From assembly GCA_000992395.1 (NCBI GenBank), contig LBUD01000002.1, positions 1-38,006 of the forward strand: DNA of 38,006 nt, in the 5' to 3' direction. This document shows, one piece after another, positions 28,618-36,388 of this stretch. The position numbers and the translations under genes are program-made. Origin of the DNA: Parcubacteria group bacterium GW2011_GWA2_38_13 (lineage in GTDB: Bacteria > Patescibacteriota > Patescibacteriia > Buchananbacterales > GWA2-38-13). Each line of letters starts with the position of its first letter. Position 1 is the stretch's first letter. The notes under the pieces were generated by a model. The model was not told the DNA's origin, searched no databases, and saw nothing but the letters and a program-made list of their open reading frames with translations.

Positions 28618-29192
28618 AAAAAAATGGCCACCATATAATATTTGAAGGCGCCGAGCTTGTTGGAAAAAGCTATGTGATGTCGCAGGTATATGATATTGTG
28701 GAAGCAAAATATAATGCAACGGGCAATATCCTTGATGGTTGCCATTGGTTTAATTCTGATATTGGCATCTTTGGAACGCGATTCGGAAAACCATGTATTG
28801 AAAAATACGTGGAAATGCTTGAAATTTTAAAAGAAAAGAATGTTTTATTTGAAAAATTCCATATTTCCGACATTGTTTACAACCGCCTTCGCGGAAATAT
28901 TGCAATATCCTATAAAAGCGTAGAAAAAAAATTATTGCGATTGGAAGCAAAAATTATTTTATGCACCATCAAAGAAGATGAAAGCGTTTTTCAAAAAAGA
29001 ATCCAAGATCGCCTGCGCCTTTACCCGCACTATACAAGAATACTCAAAAGCCCGGGCTGGTATATCGGGCAACAAAGGAAATATATAAACGAAATTAAAA
29101 AGACAAAACTCCCCCATCTGATAGTGGATATGACTGAAATTCCAAATGAAAAAAGCAGCAAGGATATTTTGCGCTGGATTGGGGAAATATAA
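28614..29192 (+). CDS. P-loop nucleotide/thymidylate-kinase-like protein
   Basis: HHIIFEGAELVGKSYVMSQVYDIV (Walker A GxxxxGKS), FEKFHISDIVYNRL; ATGA overlap with the upstream gene. Confidence 0.55.
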   Translation: MKKNGHHIIFEGAELVGKSYVMSQVYDIVEAKYNATGNILDGCHWFNSDIGIFGTRFGKPCIEKYVEMLEILKEKNVLFEKFHISDIVYNRLRGNIAISYKSVEKKLLRLEAKIILCTIKEDESVFQKRIQDRLRLYPHYTRILKSPGWYIGQQRKYINEIKKTKLPHLIVDMTEIPNEKSSKDILRWIGEI

Positions 29193-29279
29193 GTTTAAAA
29201 TTCAAAGTTAAAAGTTAAAAATTTTTTTCCATATCTTTGAACTTTGCACTTTGAACTTTTAACTTTTTATATTTAATTT
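29193..29279. repeat. Family A degenerate inverted repeat
   Basis: aaaattcaaagttaaaagttaaaaa ... tctttgaactttgcactttgaacttttaacttttt. Confidence 0.6.
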
Positions 29280-30176
29280 ATGAAATACGTCATCGGCGTA
29301 GATGTTGGGGCGACTAAAATTTCAGCCGCCATTGTTGCGCATAATCATACCATTTCAAAAACAATAACCCATCCCACTGAGTCGCATCTTGGGAAAAAAA
29401 TCCTATTGGCAAATATCATAAAAATTATAAAAATATTTGATTCTCCTGCCGTTCATTCTATTGGCATCGGCATTGCCGGAGAGATAAATCAAAAAAAAGG
29501 CATTCTTATCTCAAGCCCGAACATGGCTCATGATGTAAAAAACGTACCAATAGCTAAAATTATTAAACACGAGTTTAAAAAAAACGTATATATTGAAAAT
29601 GACGCCAAATGTTTTATCCTTGCCGAAAGCGTTTTTGGGGCTGGAAAAAAATACGATTTTGTGGTAGGGTTGACTCTTGGTACCGGCATAGGCGGAGGTA
29701 TTGTTATAAACAAAAAGTTATACCGCGGTGGCCTTGGAATTGCCGGCGAAATTGGACATATGACTATAGCTGACAATGGAAGTCTTTGCGGTTGCGGGCA
29801 AAGGGGGCATTTAGAATCGTACGCGTCCGGAACGGGCATGATCCATCTTTATAAAGAAATGTCCGGAAAAACTCGCGACACATACACCATTGCGCAAAAA
29901 GCCAAAGACGGCGATGCTAGCGCCAAAAGAGTAATGAAAATTATGGCGCAATCCCTTGGAATAGGCCTTGCCAATATCATGAGTATTCTTGATCCGGAAA
30001 TAATTATTATCGGCGGAGGCATGGCGAGTGTTCGGCCAATCTTTGGGCCAGCAATAAAAATTGCCAGAAAAAACGCATTATATCCGTCTTTGAAAAAAAT
30101 ACCGATAGTCAGGGCGCTCCTTAAGGAAAATGCGAATATCTACGGCGCTGCAATAATCGCCCAAAATCAGCAATAA
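29280..30176 (+). CDS. ROK family sugar kinase (glucokinase-like)
   Basis: IGVDVGATKISAAIV, ENDAKCFILAESVFGAGKKYDFVVGLTLGTGIGGGIV, GEIGHMTIADNGSLCGCGQRGHLESYASG. Confidence 0.92.
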   Translation: MKYVIGVDVGATKISAAIVAHNHTISKTITHPTESHLGKKILLANIIKIIKIFDSPAVHSIGIGIAGEINQKKGILISSPNMAHDVKNVPIAKIIKHEFKKNVYIENDAKCFILAESVFGAGKKYDFVVGLTLGTGIGGGIVINKKLYRGGLGIAGEIGHMTIADNGSLCGCGQRGHLESYASGTGMIHLYKEMSGKTRDTYTIAQKAKDGDASAKRVMKIMAQSLGIGLANIMSILDPEIIIIGGGMASVRPIFGPAIKIARKNALYPSLKKIPIVRALLKENANIYGAAIIAQNQQ

Positions 30177-30181
30177 AAACC

Positions 30182-33025
30182 ATGAAAGATCATCTTCATT
30201 CATACAACACGTGGAGGCACAGCGTTGAACGCAGGCTCCCAGTCTTTGGGAAAAAAAAACGCAATACGCTTGGAAAATTGCGTGCGTTTTTTAAATTTCT
30301 GCTTATACTTTTAGTATTTGGAGCGCTTGCGGGCGCGATTGGTTTTGCTATTTTAATCGCCTGGGTTTCAAAAGATCTTCCTGATCCAAATAAAATTATA
30401 GACCGGCAAGTACCGCTAAGCACAAAAATTTACGATCGATTGGGAACAACGGTGCTGTACGAAGTTCATGGTGCGGAAAAACGTACTATAGTTGAGCTTG
30501 ATGACATCCCAAAATACGCTCAGCAAGCAACATTGTCGGCAGAAGACCGCGAGTTTTATCAGCACAAAGGATTTAGCATAACCGGAATTGTCCGTTCGCT
30601 CATCCGCAATACCCTAACAGGTTCCCGCGTTGGCGGCTCAACCATCACCCAGCAACTTGTTAAAAACGCCATTTTAACAAGCGACAAACAATATACCCGA
30701 AAAGCCAAAGAAATCATATTATCGTACCAAATAGAAAAAAGATTTACTAAGGATGAAATTTTAAAAATGTATTTTAATGAAATACCGTATGGATCTACGA
30801 TTTATGGCATTCAGGCAGCTTCCCAAACCTTTTTCGGCAAGGACGCAAAAGATATAACCCTGGCCGAAAGCGCCATATTGGCGGCAATTCCCCAAAGGCC
30901 TACATATTACTCGCCATACGGCAATAACACGGAAGGGTTGTACAATCGGCAGTGGTGGATCTTAGACAGTATGGCAAAGCTCGGCTATATTTCCGCCGAA
31001 GAGGCTGAGACGGCTAAAAAAGAAAAGGTTGTATTTCGCAAACCAACGGAAAATATCATTGCGCCGCATTTTGTAATGTATATTAAAGAATATTTGAGCG
31101 AAAGATACGGAGAAAAAACTGTCGGCGAAGGTGGTTTGAAAGTCATCACAACGCTTGATTTGGAAAAACAAAAAATCGCCGAAGAAGCCATAACAAAACA
31201 GGCTGAAAAAAATAAAAAATGGGATGCGTCAAATGCCGCGCTTGTGTCGCTTGATACGAAAACCGGGCAAGTGCTTGCCATGGTAGGATCGGCTGATTAT
31301 TTTAATGATGAAATTGACGGCCAGGTGAATGTAACGTTGCGTCCGCGCCAGCCCGGGTCGTCATTTAAACCAATTGTGTATGCGTCCGCCTTTAAAAAAG
31401 GATATACCCCGGACACGGTTGTATATGACGTAGTAACAACGTTTAAAAATACAGACGGAAAACCCTATACTCCATATAATTACAACCTTAAAGAAAATGG
31501 CCCCGTTACCTTGCGCCAGGCGCTTGCGGGATCGCTCAATGTTCCCGCCGTTAAAGTGCTCTATCTTACCGGCATTGATAATGTCTTGGATCTTGCGGAA
31601 AAATTTGGGTATACAACGCTGGAACAGCGTTCAAGATTTGGCCTATCGCTGGTTTTAGGAGGAGCTGAAGTAAAGCTTATTGAACATACCAACGCGTTTG
31701 CCGCGCTTGCACGCGAGGGAGAACTTCATAGTATTGCCCCGGTATTACGGGTTGAAGATAAAGATGGAAGCGTTTTGGAAGAATTTAAAAATGTTGAAAC
31801 AAAGATTATTGAAACACAAATAGCAAGGCAAATCACTTCTATATTATCCGACAACTCCGCAAGGGCTTTTATGTTCGGAGAAAACAATCTTCTCGTCCTT
31901 AAAGACCGTGTAGTAGCGGCGAAAACCGGAACAACAAACGACAATCGGGACGCGTGGATCATCGGATATACTCCAAGCATTGCCACGGGAGTATGGGTTG
32001 GCAATAATGATTTTTCGGAAATGAAAGCGGGCGCTGACGGATCGGTCATTGCCGCTCCTATTTGGAATGAATATATGTCAAAAACGTTGGCGAAAACGCC
32101 GGCTGAAAGTTTTAATGAGCCAAGCCCGGTTATTTCTGATAAGCCGGTGCTAAATGGAAGCATTAAAGACGGCGTAAAAATCGCAATAGACAGAATCACG
32201 GGCAAGCTTGCAACGGAATTTACTCCGCTTGATTTTATTGAAGAAAAAACATTTAAAGAAGTCCATAATATTTTATACTATATTAATAAAGACGACCCGC
32301 AAGGGCCTCCACCCCAAGACCCGGTCCAAGATCCGGAATTTAACGCATGGGAAGCTGCGGTGCAAGAATGGGCAAAGAAAAAAAATATTTCTCCCGAAGA
32401 GCCGCCAAAAGAATATGATGACGTACACACGCTTGAAAATAGGCCGAAGATATCAATTACCTCGCCATGGAACAATCAGACCATGAAAGAGCGCCTATTG
32501 CACGTGGAGGTATCTGCGGAAGCGCCCAGAGGCATACGAAAGGTTGAATATTATCTTGCAGGAAAATTTATTGGAGAAACAACCATATTGCCTTATTATT
32601 TCAATGGAATAATTGATAATAATAATATTCCCAACGGCATATCAACGCTTCGGGTTGTGGCGCTTGATGATGTAGGAAATAGAGATCAGGCGTTCATTGA
32701 TCTTAATTTGGAATTTTCTTCAATTGAAGAGGGAATTGTTTGGTCTAAACCAAACAGCGGAGCCATACTTACAAAAGAAAGCTTCCCCCTTTCTCTTGTT
32801 CTTGAAGTTAGAAGGCCGGAAAATATTGATAGCGCGTATTTCTATGTTGAAAAATCAGATGCTTCAAAAATATATATCAATACCACAAGACTTCCCGCAA
32901 CCAATACCATCGCTACTCAATGGACTTCGTACCCGGGCGCGGGAATTTATACTTTTTATGTAGTTATTAATAATAAAGATGGCTTCGCCTACCAAAGCGA
33001 TCGGATTATGGTAGAGATAAAATAG
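30182..33025 (+). CDS. Class A penicillin-binding protein (GT51 + transpeptidase) with C-terminal Ig-like extension
   Basis: TLSAEDREFYQHKGFSITGIVRSL...GGSTITQQLVKN (GT51), RPRQPGSSFKPIVY (SxxK), SLNVPAVK (SxN), AAKTGTTNDNRDAW (KTG), then ISITSPWNNQTMKERLLHVEVSAEAPRGIRKVEYYL. Confidence 0.93.
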   Translation: MKDHLHSYNTWRHSVERRLPVFGKKKRNTLGKLRAFFKFLLILLVFGALAGAIGFAILIAWVSKDLPDPNKIIDRQVPLSTKIYDRLGTTVLYEVHGAEKRTIVELDDIPKYAQQATLSAEDREFYQHKGFSITGIVRSLIRNTLTGSRVGGSTITQQLVKNAILTSDKQYTRKAKEIILSYQIEKRFTKDEILKMYFNEIPYGSTIYGIQAASQTFFGKDAKDITLAESAILAAIPQRPTYYSPYGNNTEGLYNRQWWILDSMAKLGYISAEEAETAKKEKVVFRKPTENIIAPHFVMYIKEYLSERYGEKTVGEGGLKVITTLDLEKQKIAEEAITKQAEKNKKWDASNAALVSLDTKTGQVLAMVGSADYFNDEIDGQVNVTLRPRQPGSSFKPIVYASAFKKGYTPDTVVYDVVTTFKNTDGKPYTPYNYNLKENGPVTLRQALAGSLNVPAVKVLYLTGIDNVLDLAEKFGYTTLEQRSRFGLSLVLGGAEVKLIEHTNAFAALAREGELHSIAPVLRVEDKDGSVLEEFKNVETKIIETQIARQITSILSDNSARAFMFGENNLLVLKDRVVAAKTGTTNDNRDAWIIGYTPSIATGVWVGNNDFSEMKAGADGSVIAAPIWNEYMSKTLAKTPAESFNEPSPVISDKPVLNGSIKDGVKIAIDRITGKLATEFTPLDFIEEKTFKEVHNILYYINKDDPQGPPPQDPVQDPEFNAWEAAVQEWAKKKNISPEEPPKEYDDVHTLENRPKISITSPWNNQTMKERLLHVEVSAEAPRGIRKVEYYLAGKFIGETTILPYYFNGIIDNNNIPNGISTLRVVALDDVGNRDQAFIDLNLEFSSIEEGIVWSKPNSGAILTKESFPLSLVLEVRRPENIDSAYFYVEKSDASKIYINTTRLPATNTIATQWTSYPGAGIYTFYVVINNKDGFAYQSDRIMVEIK

Positions 33026-33040
33026 TTTTAAATATATATA

Positions 33041-33088
33041 AAATCTAAAAAAACTTCCTCAAAATATTGGAGGAAGTTTTTTAGATTT
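33041..33088. terminator. Bidirectional terminator between pbp (+) and abiEii (-)
   Basis: aaatctaaaaaaacttcctc / gaggaagttttttagattt with a short loop; A- and T-rich flanks on both sides. Confidence 0.8.
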
Positions 33089-33097
33089 AAGCAAAGA

Positions 33098-33874
33098 TTA
33101 AAGCTCTACCTGCCTGATGAAGTCGGCAAATAATTTAATCTTTTGGCTATCATTAGGATTAAATAAAAAAGGCGCAACATCATTTGCAATTTCTTCAAAA
33201 TCAACATTCATTGAATAATCCATTAATTTTTCTTTTAACCTTATGCCATCGCCAATGCCGATTTTTTTCTGAAGATACTCGTAATTTGGCTTAGCTTTTT
33301 GCAATAAAAAAATTACATCAAAAAAATCACGTCCTTTGGCGCGCTTGCGATTCAGCGTTGCATAAATTTTTTGCGAAAGAAGCAAGTCGATAGGCGTTAC
33401 ATTAATTTGAGTAAAAATATCAAATTTATTTAAAATTTTTTTTTCCGGCTTATAATCAAATTCTTGCGGCACCGTATCAATTTGAATTATAATCTTTTCG
33501 TCTTTCGCAAACGATAATTCATTATCAAATAAAATTCCCGGCAATTTAATGTAACATCGGAACGCGCCCTTAAATACATTTTTTATCTCGACAACATAAC
33601 CCTGTTTTTCCAGTTCTTTTTTTATCTCATCGGTCAATTCGGAAAATTCCTTTTCGCTTAAGCCAAAATTATCAAAATCCAGGTCTTCGGAAAAACGGGT
33701 GTTGTCATAAAGAATTCTTAATGCCGTCCCGCCTAAAAATGATAGTGTATTTGCGTATTTTGAATTAAAGATTATTTCCAAAATTTCATACTGCAAATAC
33801 TCGCGCAAAATATTCTTTTTAAAAGCGCGTAAATTTTTTGGATAATAATTTTCTATTTTTTTTAAATCAAGCAT
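33098..33874 (-). CDS. AbiEii-type nucleotidyltransferase toxin
   Basis: LSFLGGTALRILYDNTRFSEDLDFDNFGLSEKEF, the nucleotidyltransferase AbiEii/AbiGii toxin signature; DLLLSQKIYATLNRKRAKGRDFFDVIFLL. Confidence 0.88.
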   Translation of the reverse strand: MLDLKKIENYYPKNLRAFKKNILREYLQYEILEIIFNSKYANTLSFLGGTALRILYDNTRFSEDLDFDNFGLSEKEFSELTDEIKKELEKQGYVVEIKNVFKGAFRCYIKLPGILFDNELSFAKDEKIIIQIDTVPQEFDYKPEKKILNKFDIFTQINVTPIDLLLSQKIYATLNRKRAKGRDFFDVIFLLQKAKPNYEYLQKKIGIGDGIRLKEKLMDYSMNVDFEEIANDVAPFLFNPNDSQKIKLFADFIRQVEL

Positions 33875-34484
33875 ACTGAATATGTTCTAAAAATTTATTA
33901 ACTCTTTTCTCCATACTCTTATTTCCAAATTCTTTCAGATATCTCATGAGCCTGGCCTTATCGGCCCTACCCTTAAATTCCTCGCCATTAAATCTCATTT
34001 CACTAAAATCATTTTCTGTCTTCAGGTGCGGATTGAAATAAAAATAATCCAAAACCGCTTTTTCAATTTCAGCAATTTTAAAATTATGCCCCTTGTATTC
34101 AACGAGCTTATATCCGAACATCAATGCCGGCCTGATATGTTTATAAATAAATTTTCCAACAACGGATTCAAAATCATTGGTCTTTTCAGAAGTTACCGAT
34201 GTAATGCCATAGACGCTTTCCGGTATTACATTGTAATGGGAAAATGCCATTTCAAGAGAGATATATGATGGCGAGTAGATTTTATTGGCCATTAAAAACA
34301 GCGCTGATTCGTTAATTTCCAAATCAGAAAAGATGTAATAGCCCCTGCGGATCATTTTTATATAACCCTTGCCTTGCCACTCACTCAATCTTCGTAAATC
34401 AAAGTCAGCTTCAATCTTTCTGACATCCTGAAGACTAAAAATCTTAAATTGTTCCAATTTTTGCTTTAATTCAATAAATTGCAT
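33867..34484 (-). CDS. AbiEi-type antitoxin / transcriptional regulator
   Basis: MQFIELKQKLEQFKIFSLQDVRKIEADFDLRRLSEWQGKGYIKMIRRGYYIFSD (winged-HTH like), SPSYISLEMAFSHYNVIPESVYGITSVTSEKT; 8-bp overlap with abiEii. Confidence 0.85.
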   Translation of the reverse strand: MQFIELKQKLEQFKIFSLQDVRKIEADFDLRRLSEWQGKGYIKMIRRGYYIFSDLEINESALFLMANKIYSPSYISLEMAFSHYNVIPESVYGITSVTSEKTNDFESVVGKFIYKHIRPALMFGYKLVEYKGHNFKIAEIEKAVLDYFYFNPHLKTENDFSEMRFNGEEFKGRADKARLMRYLKEFGNKSMEKRVNKFLEHIQYA

Positions 34485-34497
34485 ATATTCCCGTATT

Positions 34498-34513
34498 ATG
34501 TTATTTTTAACAT
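34498..34513. promoter_or_regulatory. Palindrome upstream of abiEi, candidate operator
   Basis: ATGTTA TTTT TAACAT (extends to TATGTTA/TAACATA), 14 bp upstream of the abiEi start; TATAAT on the minus strand at 34522-34527. Confidence 0.4.
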
Positions 34514-34536
34514 ACTATGGAATTATAATAGCATCT

Positions 34537-34597
34537 ATTCATAAAAATAACAACAAATCTGGTTATGCTTCCTCAAGCATATTAAGGAAGTTTTTTT
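34537..34597 (+). pseudogene. Degenerate remnant of a pbp 3' end plus its terminator (copy R2)
   Basis: ataaaaataacaacaaatctggttatgc (KNNNKSGYA) then cttcctcaagcatattaaggaagttttttt, resembling the pbp terminator cttcctcaaaatattggaggaagtttttt. Confidence 0.5.
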
Positions 34598-34604
34598 ATA
34601 ATAA

Positions 34605-35492
34605 TTATTTTTTGTCATTGTCCGCTCCAATTTTCCAAATATTCTTCTCTAAGAAAGCTTCAATAGTTTGCCGGGTGGCCTTGTTGATCAAATTTGAATG
34701 CGACAGTTTATTTTCTTTAGCATACTCAGCCAGGGTAACAATTTTTTTGCCCTCCAAATATGCCAACCGTTTATGATAGCTATTGGTCAGCGCTTTTCCT
34801 ACTATTTCTTCCATAATTGAAGCCTTGCCTTTCATATCAAACTCTCTAAATGCTTCGTAATACTTCTTCCGATCAATAAATTTGATATTTATCGGAACAA
34901 ACCCCTCGCGGATTAAAGCATAATTATTAATGACTCTCCCGATCCGGCCATTGCCATCGCAAAACGGATGGGTATATTCAAAAGTCAAATGCAGCTTTGC
35001 AATACGGTTGATAATATTTTCATAGTTCGTCGCATTATATTCAGCTAACATTTTTTCCAACCGATCCGCCACTTCTTTTGGATTGGGAGCAATATGATTT
35101 CCAACCCGCACAAATTCGTTATCTTTCCTAAATCTGCCGGCGATGTCATCCCGTATGTTAGAAATTAGCATTTTATGCAGAGACAAAATCACTTCCAAAG
35201 AAAGCTCTTGTTCTTTGGCTCTTGTATCAATATACGATACGACCCTGGCCAAATTTTTGGCTTCAAAAATTTCTCGTTCAGTAATATATCTGTCCAAATC
35301 AATTTGCAACAATATTTTTTCGGTTTCTTCAAGAGTAAGCGTGCTATTTTCGATGGCGTTGGAGTTATAGACCTGTTCGGCCACTTCGGTTTCCGCGATA
35401 AGCTTAATAAGCGCGTCTTTACCCAAAGACGCTTTATAGTATCTTTCGCGGAGCGAATTTATTTCGTTGAAAACTTTAAGTATTTTTGTCAT
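34605..35492 (-). CDS. Fic family protein
   Basis: HLTFEYTHPFCDGNGRIGRVINNYALI (Fic motif HPFxxGNGRxxR); C-terminal HTH-like region VTLAEYAKENKLSHSNLINKATRQTIEAFLEKNIW. Start set to 35492 because 35510 lies upstream of the predicted TSS. Confidence 0.9.
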   Translation of the reverse strand: MTKILKVFNEINSLRERYYKASLGKDALIKLIAETEVAEQVYNSNAIENSTLTLEETEKILLQIDLDRYITEREIFEAKNLARVVSYIDTRAKEQELSLEVILSLHKMLISNIRDDIAGRFRKDNEFVRVGNHIAPNPKEVADRLEKMLAEYNATNYENIINRIAKLHLTFEYTHPFCDGNGRIGRVINNYALIREGFVPINIKFIDRKKYYEAFREFDMKGKASIMEEIVGKALTNSYHKRLAYLEGKKIVTLAEYAKENKLSHSNLINKATRQTIEAFLEKNIWKIGADNDKK

Positions 35493-35500
35493 ATATAACC

Positions 35501-35543
35501 AGTATACCATTTTTCACGGTTTTGTCAACATAACCGTGAAAAA
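35501..35543 (-). promoter_or_regulatory. fic promoter with embedded 12-bp inverted-repeat operator
   Basis: Minus strand TTGACA (35528-35523), 16-nt spacer, TATACT (35506-35501) with TGG extended -10; perfect arms TTTTTCACGGTT (35510-35521) and AACCGTGAAAAA (35532-35543). Confidence 0.75.
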
Positions 35544-35603
35544 TATATTAAAATCATACCATTTTCATCTTTTTGGCTATAAATCTCCAATAAACTGCAT
35601 ATC

Positions 35604-35678
35604 CCACAGTATGCTAAAAATAACAACAAATATGGTCATACCTACCAAAGCGATCGGATTACGGTAGAGATAAAATGA
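35604..35678 (+). pseudogene. Remnant of a pbp 3' end (copy R3)
   Basis: Encodes PQYAKNNNKYGHTYQSDRITVEIK*, compare pbp end VVINNKDGFAYQSDRIMVEIK*; 35/36 nt identical between 35641-35676 and 32988-33023. Confidence 0.85.
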
Positions 35679-35764
35679 TTTTATTTAGTAAAATTCCGCA
35701 CGAGTGCATGTTTTTGACATAAAAATTACAAAATGCTACCATTAAACTTATAACATCAAATACT

Positions 35765-36094
35765 ATGGATAAAAACAAACAGCATCTCTTATTATCTGAA
35801 GACTTTAAGGGGTTGGCCAAACTTATGAATGGTCGTTTTGATGAGCTTGAAGAAAACCTCAAAACCGAAATTAAACAGTCGTTCAATGAGGTTGATGACC
35901 GATTCAATGGAGCAGATAAACGATTTGATGCAATAGACGAACGATTCGAAAAAGTGGAAAAACGATTCGACAAAATTGATGGAAAACTGGATAAAATTGA
36001 GAAAACTCTAAAAACGAATGAAAAGCGAGACGAGGTTTTCGCCGAGAAGCTTAATCTTGATCTTAAAGCAGTTGACGCAGGAGCTCAAGGATAG
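35765..36094 (+). CDS. Small heptad-repeat coiled-coil protein
   Basis: Consecutive 7-residue units DDRFNGA DKRFDAI DERFEKV EKRFDKI DGKLDKI EKTLKTN. Confidence 0.7.
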   Translation: MDKNKQHLLLSEDFKGLAKLMNGRFDELEENLKTEIKQSFNEVDDRFNGADKRFDAIDERFEKVEKRFDKIDGKLDKIEKTLKTNEKRDEVFAEKLNLDLKAVDAGAQG

Positions 36095-36150
36095 CATCTT
36101 TCGGCAGCATTTGACTCCATACTCATAATCTATAAATACTAAACTATTAC

Positions 36151-36177
36151 AAAAAGACGCTCACTGAGCGTCTTTTT
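36151..36177. terminator. Rho-independent terminator
   Basis: AAAAAGACGCTC ACT GAGCGTCTTTTT, perfect 12-bp stem. Confidence 0.85.
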
Positions 36178-36212
36178 AAATCGTTCCTTATAATCTAATC
36201 CAGTAATTTTAT

Positions 36213-36384
36213 TTATAACTTTCCAACAGGAATCTTCCTTAAATTAATATTTGTTATACCCACCCCTAATATTTTCATAATTCTATATGCCTCGTCGCCA
36301 CCTCTTAAATAATATCTCTATACATGGACTTGATCCGTCTATAACCTGAATAACTATTTTATCAGATCCAGTGTTTTGCAACAT
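36213..36384 (-). pseudogene. Frameshifted small ORF downstream of the methyltransferase
   Basis: Starts 4 nt after the MTase stop: MLQNTGSDKIVIQVIDGSSPCIEI then, after a 1-nt shift, YLRGGDEAYRIMKILGVGITNINLRKIPVGKL*. Length 172 nt = 57 codons + 1. Confidence 0.35.
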
Positions 36385-36388
36385 AAAT

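Noticed and set aside
395-29279. Possible CRISPR array from recurring AT-rich repeats
   Set aside because: Repeats are dispersed, degenerate and inverted, with no regular spacers and no cas genes.
31726-32205. 159-aa minus-strand ORF inside the PBP gene
   Set aside because: Antisense to the transpeptidase domain; no recognisable family.
34498-34776. Plus-strand ORF of 92 aa as a gene
   Set aside because: Second half is antisense to fic; first half is the decayed pbp-end remnant, so reported as a remnant only.
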